64,000 bases of DNA from an uncultured Marinobacter sp. (GTDB lineage Bacteria > Pseudomonadota > Gammaproteobacteria > Pseudomonadales > Oleiphilaceae), in assembly GCF_946886895.1 (NCBI RefSeq), contig NZ_CAMPJO010000004.1:62001-126000 (forward strand), in the 5' to 3' direction. A program made the position numbers and the translations under genes. Under the pieces are notes generated by a model. It was not told the DNA's origin and did not search any database. It was given only the letters and a program-made list of their open reading frames with translations. Shown here piece after piece: positions 34,438-42,960 of this stretch. Each line of letters begins with the position of its first letter. Position 1 is the stretch's first letter.

Positions 34438-35232
34438 ATGGCTCTCATGAGCAACAGCAAAAAGAACCATCGGGGCCTTGGGCCGGAGATCACCGACCAA
34501 CTTCAGCGCCAGGCGGCGGAACTGTCGGAGAGTGTCCAGGCCGGGGATTATCCCAAGGCCATGGCCCTGATCAATGAGCTCAGTGAGGTGCGGGACCAGA
34601 GCCTCTACCACGAAGTCGGACGACTCACCCGGAGTCTCCATGAGGCCATTCGTAACTTTCAGATAGATCCCCGTAACGCGGAACAGCAAGAGGCGCTGTC
34701 AAAAATGACCGATGCCTCGGACCGTCTGGAGTACGTCGTCCAGATGACCGGGCAGGCGGCCAACCGGACCATGGACCTGGTGGAGGAAACCATGCCGGTG
34801 GCCCAGGCGATGCGCGATGAGGCGGTGAGCCTGAGCGAGGAATGGAAACGCTTGCGTCGCCGTGAGATGCAGCCCGCGGAGTTCCGGGAGTTGTATGGCC
34901 GGATTGATGCCTTCTTTACCAGCATGGCCGCTGACAGCGATGCGATGTATCAGAAACTGTCCGAGATTCTGCTTGCCCAGGATTTCCAGGATCTGACGGG
35001 CCAGGTTATCCAGAAGGTGACAACCCTGGTTAAGGAAGTCGAGGAGCAGATGCTTAGCCTGGTGGTCATGGCCAGTCATGTTGACCAGTTGACCGGCACG
35101 GTGCATCAGATCGAGGAGAGGCAGGTCTCTTCCGAGCAGGGCGTCGGGCCCCAGATCAAGGCCGATGAACGCGCAGACGTGGTATCGGGACAGGACGATG
35201 TTGACGACCTGTTGTCCAGTCTCGGATTCTGA
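34438..35232 (+). CDS. cheZ: CheZ, CheY-phosphate phosphatase
   Basis: This 264-aa helical protein carries the CheZ active-site helix LLAQDFQDLTGQVIQKV (about 177-193), whose Gln inserts into the CheY site. The C-terminal acidic tail ending DVDDLLSSLGF binds CheY. ATG 34438 (MALMSNS) has AGAGG 4 bases upstream; ATG 34447 is an alternative. The frame is open further upstream inside cheY but that region is not family-like. It is transcribed with cheY and cheA. Confidence 0.95.
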   Translation: MALMSNSKKNHRGLGPEITDQLQRQAAELSESVQAGDYPKAMALINELSEVRDQSLYHEVGRLTRSLHEAIRNFQIDPRNAEQQEALSKMTDASDRLEYVVQMTGQAANRTMDLVEETMPVAQAMRDEAVSLSEEWKRLRRREMQPAEFRELYGRIDAFFTSMAADSDAMYQKLSEILLAQDFQDLTGQVIQKVTTLVKEVEEQMLSLVVMASHVDQLTGTVHQIEERQVSSEQGVGPQIKADERADVVSGQDDVDDLLSSLGF

Positions 35233-35248
35233 AAGGTGAGGGTAACGA

Positions 35249-37360
35249 ATGGCCTTTGACGCTGACGAAGAAATCCTGCAGGACTTCCTGGTGGAAGCCG
35301 GGGAGATTCTTGAAAAACTGTCTGAGCAGTTGGTGGATCTTGAGCAGAACCCGGATGACAGTAACTTGCTCAATGCCATTTTCAGGGGCTTTCACACCGT
35401 CAAGGGCGGGGCCGGTTTTCTCCAGTTGGAGGCCCTGGTCAATTGTTGTCATTCGGCCGAGAACGTGTTCGACATCCTGCGCAATCGCAAGCGCAAAGTG
35501 GATTCCGAGCTCATGGATGTGGTGCTGGAAACACTGGACCATGTTAACGCCATGTTCGAGCAGGTTCGCAATCATGAGGAACTGACGCCGGCACCGGACG
35601 ACCTGATCGCGGCCCTGGACACTTTTGCCCAACCACAGGGCGGCCGTCAGCCGGCTGCGGCGTCACCGGAACCCCGGGCTGGGAGTAACGAGCCTGTGGC
35701 TCAGGACGGTGGCGACATCACCGACGATGAGTTTGAGCAGCTGCTGGACGCCTTGAACGACGACCAGCCGGGCGCTGTGACGGGGGCCCCGGAGGCACCA
35801 GCGAGCTCTGGTGATGCCCAGGATGACGATATCACCGACGACGAATTTGAAGCCCTGCTGGACCAGCTCCATGGCAAGGGCCAGTTTGCGGGTGCCCAGG
35901 CAGGCACTGAGTCAGCAACCGAAGCCTCGTCTGCTGATGGTCAGGCGTCTGCGGACGCTGGCGCCAAATCGGGCGGAAGCGACGATCTGATCACCGATGA
36001 CGAGTTCGAAAAACTGCTTGACGACCTGCACGGCAAGGGCGGCAGCCCGACCGTCGAGGGTCAGCCTGCGGCCGCCGGCAAGGCGTCGTCCACGCCCGCG
36101 CCGAAACCGGCATCCACGGCCAGCAATCAGCGCTCTGATAAAACAGCGGACAAGCCGGCCAGCGCGCCGGCAGCCGCTGTCCGCGACAGTGCACCGGTCG
36201 CGGAAACCACGGTGCGGGTAGACACCAAGCGCCTGGACGACATCATGAACATGGTCGGTGAACTGGTGCTGGTGCGCAATCGGTTACAGCGGTTGGGGCT
36301 GGCCAGTGAAGACGAGCACATGCACAAGGCTGTGTCGAATCTGGACGTGGTGACCACCGATCTGCAGGCGGCCGTTATGCAGACCCGTATGCAGCCGATC
36401 AAGAAAGTCTTCGGCCGGTTCCCCCGGGTGGTTCGCGACCTGGCCAGAAACCTCAAAAAAGAGGTGAATCTGGTCATGCACGGCGAGGAAACCGATCTCG
36501 ACAAGAACCTGGTGGAGGCGCTGTCTGACCCCCTGGTTCACCTGGTCAGGAACTCCGTGGATCACGGCATCGAAGGGCCGGACGTTCGCGAGAAGGCTGG
36601 AAAACCGCGCCAGGGCACGGTCACGCTGTCTGCAGAGCAGGAAGGCGACCACATTCTGCTGTCCATCGAGGATGATGGCGCCGGCATGGACCCGGAAATG
36701 CTGCGCCGCAAGGCCGTGGAGAAGGGTATTTATGACCAGGACGCAGCGGACCGGCTCACCAACACTGAATGTTACAATCTGATTTTCGCGGCCGGGTTTT
36801 CCACCAAGGACCAGATATCCGATGTCTCCGGCCGGGGCGTTGGCATGGATGTGGTAAAAACCAAGATCGGCCAGCTCAACGGCCAGTTAAGCGTGGAGTC
36901 GGAGTTGGGGAAAGGATCGCGCATTGTTATCAAAGTGCCCCTGACCCTGGCGATCATGCCCACGCTGATGATCAAGCTCGGGGATCAGTCCTTTGCCCTG
37001 CCGCTGGTTAACGTGGTGGAGATCTTCCATCTGGATCTCACCAAAACCAATGTCGTTGACGGCCGCGAGTGCATCGTAGTGCGGGACCGGGTATTCCCGC
37101 TGTTCCATATCAAGCGCTGGCTGGTCCGGGGAACGGACGCCCATGAGGAGCCTGACAACGCCCATGTGGTGATCGTCGCCATGGGCACCCGGCAGGTCGG
37201 CTTCGTGGTGGACCAGTTGGTGGGCCAGGAAGAGGTGGTGATCAAACCCCTGGGGCGCGCGCTTCAGGGAACACCCGGCATGGCCGGAGCGACCATTACC
37301 GGCGACGGCCGGATCGCGCTCATTATTGATGTTCCCAGCCTGTTGCAGCGTTACAGTTGA
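35249..37360 (+). CDS. cheA: CheA, chemotaxis histidine kinase
   Basis: This 703-aa kinase has an N-terminal Hpt domain (P1, about 5-105) with phosphorylated His49 (RGFHTVKGGAGFL). An unusually long low-complexity region (about 125-310) follows. The dimerisation domain begins at TTVRVDTKRLDDIMNMVGEL. The ATPase domain has HLVRNSVDHGIE, DDGAGM and GRGVGMDVV, and a CheW-like regulatory domain (about 570-700) ends the protein. No classical P2 domain is evident; instead ITDDEFE-type motifs occur three times at 157, 195 and 248. It phosphorylates CheY and CheB. Confidence 0.98.
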   Translation: MAFDADEEILQDFLVEAGEILEKLSEQLVDLEQNPDDSNLLNAIFRGFHTVKGGAGFLQLEALVNCCHSAENVFDILRNRKRKVDSELMDVVLETLDHVNAMFEQVRNHEELTPAPDDLIAALDTFAQPQGGRQPAAASPEPRAGSNEPVAQDGGDITDDEFEQLLDALNDDQPGAVTGAPEAPASSGDAQDDDITDDEFEALLDQLHGKGQFAGAQAGTESATEASSADGQASADAGAKSGGSDDLITDDEFEKLLDDLHGKGGSPTVEGQPAAAGKASSTPAPKPASTASNQRSDKTADKPASAPAAAVRDSAPVAETTVRVDTKRLDDIMNMVGELVLVRNRLQRLGLASEDEHMHKAVSNLDVVTTDLQAAVMQTRMQPIKKVFGRFPRVVRDLARNLKKEVNLVMHGEETDLDKNLVEALSDPLVHLVRNSVDHGIEGPDVREKAGKPRQGTVTLSAEQEGDHILLSIEDDGAGMDPEMLRRKAVEKGIYDQDAADRLTNTECYNLIFAAGFSTKDQISDVSGRGVGMDVVKTKIGQLNGQLSVESELGKGSRIVIKVPLTLAIMPTLMIKLGDQSFALPLVNVVEIFHLDLTKTNVVDGRECIVVRDRVFPLFHIKRWLVRGTDAHEEPDNAHVVIVAMGTRQVGFVVDQLVGQEEVVIKPLGRALQGTPGMAGATITGDGRIALIIDVPSLLQRYS

Positions 37361-37406
37361 GTCCGAAGTGGCGGGGCAGGGATGGCAGGTTCGCTAGGAG
37401 AAATGG

Positions 37407-38573
37407 ATGACAATATCTGTCCTGGTCGTTGATGATTCAGGGTTCTTTCGCAAGCGGCTGACGGAAATTCTCACGGGGTCTGGCCAGATCCGGGTTGTCG
37501 GGGCAGCCACCAACGGCCGGGAAGGTGTCGAGCTGGCGGAGAAGCTGCGCCCGGACGTTATCACCATGGATTACGAGATGCCGGTGATGGATGGCATCTC
37601 GGCGGTCCGGGAAATCATGAAGAAGCACCCGACGCCGGTGCTGATGTTCTCTTCATTAACCTACGAAGGCGCCCGGGTAACCCTCGATGCCCTGGAGGCC
37701 GGCGCCGTCGATTTCCTGCCGAAAAACTTCGAGGAAATTGCCCGGGACAGCTCCCAGCTCCAGAAAATTCTCATTGACCGGATACTGGACGTCGCGCGTA
37801 GCCGGCCCGATAACCGCAGTGCGTCCGCACCCGCGGTCGCCCCGGCTGAGCCTGCCTCGACTCCCCGCCCGTCGTTACGGGACAGAGCGCCGGCCGGCCA
37901 GAGCGAGCGACCAGTACGGGAGGCGCGCAGAGTACCGGAGAAAACGGACTCGCCCGCGGAGCCAGCCAGCCAGCGGCGCCCGGCCCGGCGTGGGTCGGCC
38001 AAGCGCTACGCGGTGGTTGGCATTGGCACCTCCACGGGCGGCCCGGTGGCGTTGCAGCGGGTACTGACGGCGTTGCCCGCCAGCTTTCCGGCACCGATTG
38101 TGCTGGTACAGCACATGCCCGCCAGCTTCACCCCGGCCTTCGCCGAGCGGCTGAACAAGCTCTGTCGGATTGACGTTCGCCAGGCCGAGGACGGCGACGT
38201 GCTGCGGCCGGGATTGGCCCTGCTGGCGCCCGGTGGCAAGCAGATGATGATTGAGAATCGCGGCGGGCAGGCGCGGGTACGGATTTTGCCCGGTGACGAG
38301 CGGCTGAACTACAAACCTTGCGTGGATGTCACCTTTGGTTCCCTGGCCCGCAGTTTCCCCGGAAAAACCCTGGGCGTGATTCTCACAGGCATGGGCTCGG
38401 ACGGTAAGGAAGGCTGCCGGATGATGAAGCAGAGTGGTTCGGATATCTGGTCCCAGGATGAGAAATCGTCGGTGATCTACGGCATGCCCATGGCGGTTGC
38501 CAAGGCGGGTCTCACGGATGAAGTTCTGGCACTGGATGAGGTCGGTCCGCGCCTGGTGGAAGGCGTGGCCTGA
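37407..38573 (+). CDS. cheB: CheB, chemoreceptor methylesterase
   Basis: This 388-aa protein has a receiver domain with Asp9-Asp10 and phosphoacceptor Asp55 (VITMDYEMP), an Arg/Pro/Ala-rich linker (about 130-195) and the methylesterase domain. Catalytic Ser209 lies in GIGTSTGGP, His in VLVQHMPASFT and Asp in LTGMGSDG. TAGGAG lies 6 bases before the ATG. It removes methyl esters from receptors for adaptation. A cheR gene is not in this window. It is coupled to motC by a TGATG overlap. Confidence 0.97.
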   Translation: MTISVLVVDDSGFFRKRLTEILTGSGQIRVVGAATNGREGVELAEKLRPDVITMDYEMPVMDGISAVREIMKKHPTPVLMFSSLTYEGARVTLDALEAGAVDFLPKNFEEIARDSSQLQKILIDRILDVARSRPDNRSASAPAVAPAEPASTPRPSLRDRAPAGQSERPVREARRVPEKTDSPAEPASQRRPARRGSAKRYAVVGIGTSTGGPVALQRVLTALPASFPAPIVLVQHMPASFTPAFAERLNKLCRIDVRQAEDGDVLRPGLALLAPGGKQMMIENRGGQARVRILPGDERLNYKPCVDVTFGSLARSFPGKTLGVILTGMGSDGKEGCRMMKQSGSDIWSQDEKSSVIYGMPMAVAKAGLTDEVLALDEVGPRLVEGVA

Positions 38574-39313
38574 TGGATATCCTGAGCCTGCTCGGCATTG
38601 TTCTCGCCTTCGCCGCCATACTGGGCGGCAATCTGCTGGAGGGAGGCGCGCTCGGTTCCCTGTTCAATGGCCCGGCGGCGTTGATCGTGGTGGGCGGAAC
38701 CCTGGCGGCGACCATCCTGCAGACCTCCTGGCCCACGCTCAAACGCGCCTTCACTCAGGTTCGCTGGGTGTTTGTACCGCCGTTTATCAGTCTCGAAGAC
38801 GGCATCGGCAAAGTAATCGACTGGAGTGTCAAGGCCCGTAAACAGGGCTTGCTGGGGCTGGAAGGCCTGGCTGAGCGCGAGCCGGAATCCTTTGCCCGTA
38901 AGGGCCTGCAGCTTCTGGTGGACGGTGCCGAAACCGAGACCATCCGGGGCATCATGGAAGTGGAACTCGAGACCCGTGAACAGCGGGACCATGAGTCCGC
39001 CCGGGTGTTTGAGGCCATGGGAGGGTACTCACCCACCATCGGTATTATCGGTGCGGTGATGGGTCTGATCCAGGTGATGACCAATCTGGAAGACCCCCAA
39101 AGCCTCGGCAGCGGCATTGCCACGGCGTTTGTCGCGACCATTTATGGCGTCGCCCTGGCCAACCTGCTGTTTTTCCCGGTAGCCAACAAGATGCGGGCCA
39201 TCGTGCGGGAGCGGACCCGATACGAGGACATGATGATTGATGGCATCATCGCCATCGCCGAGGGTGAGAACCCCAAATCCATTGAATTGCGGCTGCGGGG
39301 TTTCCTGCAGTAA
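38573..39313 (+). CDS. motC: MotC, MotA-type stator protein
   Basis: This 246-aa MotA/TolQ/ExbB-family protein has four membrane segments: two near the N terminus (1-22, 30-50) and two near 150-200 (GGYSPTIGIIGAVMGLIQVM, GIATAFVATIYGVALANLLF). A cytoplasmic loop contacts FliG. Position after cheB and pairing with motD match the second stator MotCD of Pseudomonas. A first MotAB pair is not in the window, so whether this is the only stator is unknown. Confidence 0.95.
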   Translation: MDILSLLGIVLAFAAILGGNLLEGGALGSLFNGPAALIVVGGTLAATILQTSWPTLKRAFTQVRWVFVPPFISLEDGIGKVIDWSVKARKQGLLGLEGLAEREPESFARKGLQLLVDGAETETIRGIMEVELETREQRDHESARVFEAMGGYSPTIGIIGAVMGLIQVMTNLEDPQSLGSGIATAFVATIYGVALANLLFFPVANKMRAIVRERTRYEDMMIDGIIAIAEGENPKSIELRLRGFLQ

Positions 39314-39329
39314 GCACGGAACACGAGCT

Positions 39330-40112
39330 ATGCGGCGCCGTAGACAACCCGAGCAGGACCTGCACAACAAGGAGCGGTGGCTGATCTCCTACGCGGATTT
39401 CATCACCCTGCTGTTTGCCTTTTTCGTGGTCATGTATTCGGTCTCGTCGGTGAACGAAGGCAAGTACAAGGTTCTGTCCGAAACCCTGACAGGCGTTTTC
39501 AATGCGCCCCAGCGGTCGTTCCAGCCAGTCGAGGTAGGCGACCAGCCGCAGCGTGCCCTGAACACGCCGGCGGATGAGGTCATCCCTCCGGCAGTGACCG
39601 AAGCTCCCCGAAATCCCGAGCTTGATGCCCAGGCCCGTACCGAGGCCCTCCGAGCGATGGCAGACCAGTTGACCATGGAGTTCGATGAACTGATCAGCCA
39701 GGGCGTGGTAACCCTGGAGACCAGCGACCGCTGGCTGGAGCTCAATCTGCCGAACAGCCTGCTGTTTGGCAGTGGTGATGCGGAACCCCACTACGATGCC
39801 TTTGAAGTGGTCGAAAAAATCGCCACCGTACTGCAGAACCGTGACAACGCCGTCAAGGTTGAAGGGTTTACCGATAACCAGCCGATCAGTACGCCCCGCT
39901 TCCCGTCGAACTGGGAATTATCGGCCGCCCGGGCAGCCGCGGTTGTGCGGATGCTCACCATGGAAGGCATTGAACCGGAGCGCCTGGCCGCTGTGGGTTA
40001 TGGCCAGTATCAACCGGTCGCCCGGAATGATACGGAAGAGGGGCGCCGACGCAATCGGCGGGTGGTACTGCTGATCTCCCGGGACGCCAGTATTCGCGGC
40101 GCCATGCGGTAG
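39330..40112 (+). CDS. motD: MotD, MotB-type stator protein
   Basis: This 260-aa protein has one membrane helix (about 18-40) carrying the ion-binding Asp23 in SYADFITLLFAFFVVMYSVSS. A plug/linker region and an OmpA-like peptidoglycan-binding domain (about 135-255) with VKVEGFTDNQPISTPRFPSN and NWELSAARAAAVVR follow. ATG 39330 fits the family and lies 16 bases after motC; an earlier in-frame ATG in motC is rejected. With MotC it forms the stator. The stop lies inside a 16-bp hairpin. Confidence 0.96.
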   Translation: MRRRRQPEQDLHNKERWLISYADFITLLFAFFVVMYSVSSVNEGKYKVLSETLTGVFNAPQRSFQPVEVGDQPQRALNTPADEVIPPAVTEAPRNPELDAQARTEALRAMADQLTMEFDELISQGVVTLETSDRWLELNLPNSLLFGSGDAEPHYDAFEVVEKIATVLQNRDNAVKVEGFTDNQPISTPRFPSNWELSAARAAAVVRMLTMEGIEPERLAAVGYGQYQPVARNDTEEGRRRNRRVVLLISRDASIRGAMR

Positions 40113-40158
40113 TGCCCCGCCTGGCTGATTCGTGAATCCGCGAGGCGGGGCACTACCG
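40107..40158. terminator. long perfect hairpin spanning the motD stop
   Basis: Sixteen-bp perfect arms (40107-40122 and 40143-40158; core GTAGTGCCCCGCCT) enclose a 20-base loop that itself contains GATTC-GT-GAATC. The motD TAG lies in the left arm. No T-run follows, so it may act as an RNA-stabilising or Rho-assisted element rather than a classic terminator. Confidence 0.6.
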
Positions 40159-40338
40159 GCAGATGCGTATGGCAGCGCTGGCACGGTTCCTGTATTAACT
40201 CCCGGTAATAGTGACCGTCGGCAAGGGTTTGCCGGTCAGCGGAACGTTTTCCCGGGTTCAAGTTGTTGGCGGACTGGCCGATAACCGGGTGGCAGCCAGC
40301 CCCGACAGGCGGCAATGACGATTTTGGAGAAAGACAGC

Positions 40339-41136
40339 GTGCGAATATGGGCCGTAGCCAATCAAAAAGGTGGGGTGGGGAAAACCACGACGGTGGTCGC
40401 GTTAGCCGGCTTGCTCGCTGAGCGCGGCAAGCGGGTGCTGGTGGTGGACCTGGACCCCCATGGCTCGCTGACCAGCTGGTTTGGCTACGATCCTGATACC
40501 ATCGCGCACAGCGTGTTCGATCTGTTCCAGCATCAGGGTAAGGTGCCGGAAGGCCTGCCAGCGCAGTTGGTCATCGATACCGGTTGTCGGGGGATGTCGC
40601 TGTTGCCGGCCAGTACGGCCCTGGCGACGCTTGAGCGACGAATGATCGGTGTGGAAGGCATGGGCCTTATTATTTCCCGTGCCCTGGCCCAGCTCTGGGA
40701 CGACTTCGACTATGTGATTCTGGACAACACACCGTCGCTCGGTGTGTTGATGGTGAATGCGCTGGCGGCGGCCCAGCACCTGGTTATTCCGGTGCAGACC
40801 GAGTTCCTGGCCATCAAGGGCCTGGAGCGAATGCTGCACACCCTGCAGATGATTATGCGTTCCCAGAAAAACGAGCTGCCGTACACCATCGTGCCAACCC
40901 TGTATGACCGCCGTACCCAGGCCTCGGTGAAAAGCCTCAATCTGCTGCGCAAGACTTATCGGGGCACCCTGTGGCAGTTTGCCATTCCGGTGGATACCAA
41001 ATTCCGTGACGCCAGCCAGAGTGGGGTGGTTCCGTCGCAGCTGGATGCCGATACCCACGGCGTGCGCGCTTACAATCACCTGCTGGATGATCTGATGGCA
41101 CGGATTGGCTCGGTGAAGGAGCGTCAGCATGCCTGA
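40339..41136 (+). CDS. parC: ParC-like ATPase for polar localisation of chemotaxis arrays
   Basis: This 265-aa ParA-family ATPase begins RIWAVANQKGGVGKTTTVVA with a deviant Walker A. VVDLDPHGSLTSWFG and DYVILDNTPSLGVLMVNAL also match. GTG 40339 is chosen over ATG 40315 because GGAG lies 9 bases before it and the conserved sequence starts there. In vibrios ParC directs chemosensory arrays to the pole with ParP. Here the CheW-like parP overlaps by 8 bases and cheW follows, matching that system. Confidence 0.92.
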   Translation: MRIWAVANQKGGVGKTTTVVALAGLLAERGKRVLVVDLDPHGSLTSWFGYDPDTIAHSVFDLFQHQGKVPEGLPAQLVIDTGCRGMSLLPASTALATLERRMIGVEGMGLIISRALAQLWDDFDYVILDNTPSLGVLMVNALAAAQHLVIPVQTEFLAIKGLERMLHTLQMIMRSQKNELPYTIVPTLYDRRTQASVKSLNLLRKTYRGTLWQFAIPVDTKFRDASQSGVVPSQLDADTHGVRAYNHLLDDLMARIGSVKERQHA

Positions 41137-41866
41137 CGAAAAATTGACGCAGCTGGCCGACCCGGCGAGTGCTATTGCCAGTTATCTTGACGAGCTGCTG
41201 CACACGGCCACGGACACCGCCCGACGCGAGGAACGGGTTCAGGAAGTGCCCTGGCAGAAACCGGTCGCGGTGCCCGATGAGGAGATACCGGCGCCCGTGG
41301 TCCGGGCGTCACCCACGCCCGTAGTTCCGGTTGCGAAGCCCGATGCCGAGATGCCGGTGGCGCCCGTGCCCAAGCCTGAGAAGGTCGAGCCGGTGTCGAA
41401 GCCGGAGTGGTCCGGCCAGCCCTTCGAGTGTCTGATCTTTACCGTGGCAGGCCTGCAGCTGGCGGTTCCGCTGATTCTGCTTGGCGCCATTCACCGCATC
41501 GAGGAAGAAATCCGGCCTATTCCGGGCAGTCCCCGCTGGTATATGGGGCTTCGACCGGACCGTGACCACAACCTGCGGGTGGTGGACACGGCGGAATGGA
41601 TCATGGCCGGGCGGGTCCCGGACAACGCCCGGGACAATTACCGGTTTGTGATTCGCCTGGACAACAGCGAATGGGGACTGGCCTGTGATGATGTCGCCCA
41701 GTCCTTTACCCTGAAGCCGGATGAGGTCCGTTGGCGCACCGCCCGCAGCAAGCGGCCGTGGCTGGCTGGAACGGTCATTGACCACATGTGTGCGTTGATT
41801 GATGTGCGCACCATGGCAGACTTGTTGGTGCGGGCCGAACGGGAACACCACCTGGACCTGAGTTAA
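41129..41866 (+). CDS. parP: ParP-like protein with C-terminal CheW domain
   Basis: This 245-aa protein has a Pro/Val/Lys-rich N-terminal half (about 35-95, PVVRASPTPVVPVAKPDAEM) and a C-terminal CheW-like domain (about 100-240: FECLIFTVAGLQLAVPLILLGAIHRI, GTVIDHMCALIDVRTMADLL). ParP of vibrios couples ParC to CheA through such a domain. The overlap with parC supports this role. An alternative view is a second CheW-type coupling protein; the Pro-rich arm and the partner gene favour ParP. Confidence 0.85.
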   Translation: MPDEKLTQLADPASAIASYLDELLHTATDTARREERVQEVPWQKPVAVPDEEIPAPVVRASPTPVVPVAKPDAEMPVAPVPKPEKVEPVSKPEWSGQPFECLIFTVAGLQLAVPLILLGAIHRIEEEIRPIPGSPRWYMGLRPDRDHNLRVVDTAEWIMAGRVPDNARDNYRFVIRLDNSEWGLACDDVAQSFTLKPDEVRWRTARSKRPWLAGTVIDHMCALIDVRTMADLLVRAEREHHLDLS

Positions 41867-41890
41867 CGAAAAGAACGGTTACCGAATGAT

Positions 41891-41911
41891 ACCGTGCCGC
41901 GCTGGCACGGT
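41891..41911. repeat. inverted repeat overlapping the cheW promoter
   Basis: ACCGTGCC (41891-41898) and GGCACGGT (41904-41911) are perfect 8-bp arms around GCGCT. The right arm is the -24 block of the cheW sigma-54 promoter. It may end the parP message or hide the promoter. Confidence 0.7.
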
Positions 41912-41919
41912 TTGTGCCC
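41903..41919 (+). promoter_or_regulatory. sigma-54 promoter of cheW
   Basis: TGGCACGGTTTGTGCCC has GG (41904-41905) and GC (41916-41917) with a 10-base spacer and a perfect TGGCACG -24 block. It lies about 80 bases before the cheW ATG in a 134-base gap. Confidence 0.8.
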
Positions 41920-42000
41920 TTAACTATAGTATTGGGCACTGATGATGATTTTTTGACGATCAGGTTGCCCGCCGGGCAGCCCAAGAGGAGATACAGCACT

Positions 42001-42489
42001 ATGGCTTCCCCGAGCGGACAGAAAAATCAGTCCCAGGACGATCAGGTACTGCAGTACGTGACCTTCCGGCTGGATGATGAAACTTACGGCCTGAATGTCA
42101 TGCAGATCCAGGAAGTGCTGAGATACACCGAAATTGCGCCGGTACCCGGTGCCCCGGATTATGTGCTCGGCATTATCAATCTGCGCGGTAATGTGGTGAC
42201 GGTTATCGATACCCGTCGGCGCTTCGGGCTGGCGGACTCGGAAGTCACCGACGCCACCCGGATCGTGGTGATGGAATCGGCCAACCAGGTTATGGGGATT
42301 CTGGTGGATTCCGTGGCCGAAGTGGTGTACCTGAAAGCCAGTGAAATTGAGACTGCACCGAACGTGGGTAACGAGGAAAGTGCCAAGTTTATCCAGGGCG
42401 TGTGCAATAAAGATGGCGAACTGATCATTCTGGTCGAGTTCGACAAGATGCTGTCAGACCACGAGTGGGCTGAAATCGCGGCACTGTGA
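42001..42489 (+). CDS. cheW: CheW, chemoreceptor coupling protein
   Basis: This 162-aa protein is a single CheW domain: QYVTFRLDDETYGLNVMQIQEV, PGAPDYVLGIINLRGNVVTVID and MGILVDSVAEVV. AAGAGGAG lies 10 bases before ATG 42001; the frame is open upstream to 41914 but that would run through the promoter region. CheW links receptors to CheA. It has its own sigma-54 promoter, separate from the cheYZAB transcript. Confidence 0.97.
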   Translation: MASPSGQKNQSQDDQVLQYVTFRLDDETYGLNVMQIQEVLRYTEIAPVPGAPDYVLGIINLRGNVVTVIDTRRRFGLADSEVTDATRIVVMESANQVMGILVDSVAEVVYLKASEIETAPNVGNEESAKFIQGVCNKDGELIILVEFDKMLSDHEWAEIAAL

Positions 42490-42556
42490 TCCGGCGTTCC
42501 CCGGCACGGTCGCAATGATGGACGCTCCCTCTGGTCGATAACGGGAGACGTCCGTC

Positions 42557-42949
42557 ATGTTTACAGAAATTCCTTCCTATCTCCCCTGGGTGCTGGTGGT
42601 TGCGGCACTCTCATTAGTGCTGGTTCAGGGCGTATTGCTTGGGCGCCAGGTCCGGCGCTTGCAGGCGTCGCTCAGGAGCCGGTGCGATACCCTGGGGCGT
42701 GAACTCCATGCCACGTCCAGTGCCAGCATGGGCGTGGGCCAACGCCTGGTCGCCTGTGAACGGCAGTTGCACGAGCTTCGTTCAACCCTGGACGAGATGC
42801 GCCAGAACGACCCGTTGCGGATTTCTTATGACGAAGCGTCCCGGCTGGTGGATCTGGGGGCGGACATCGACGACCTGATGAACACCTGCGGCATTTCCCG
42901 GCCGGAAGCCGAGCTGGTTTCAGCGCTCAGGAAACGCCAGGCGGCCTGA
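42557..42949 (+). CDS. DUF2802 membrane-anchored protein
   Basis: This 130-aa protein has one N-terminal membrane helix (about 9-30, LPWVLVVAALSLVLVQGVLLG), a coiled-coil stretch (about 32-80) and the C-terminal DUF2802 motif SYDEASRLVDLGADIDDLMNTCGISRPEAELV. The motif looks like a small helix-turn-helix. The gene follows cheW here as in Pseudomonas, so a link to motility is likely, but no function is known. Confidence 0.85.
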   Translation: MFTEIPSYLPWVLVVAALSLVLVQGVLLGRQVRRLQASLRSRCDTLGRELHATSSASMGVGQRLVACERQLHELRSTLDEMRQNDPLRISYDEASRLVDLGADIDDLMNTCGISRPEAELVSALRKRQAA

Positions 42950-42960
42950 CCGCTCTGTCT

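Noticed and set aside
40179..40195. TGGCACGGTTCCTGTAT before parC, resembling a sigma-54 promoter
   Set aside because: The -12 pair is GT instead of GC; without other evidence it is not called.
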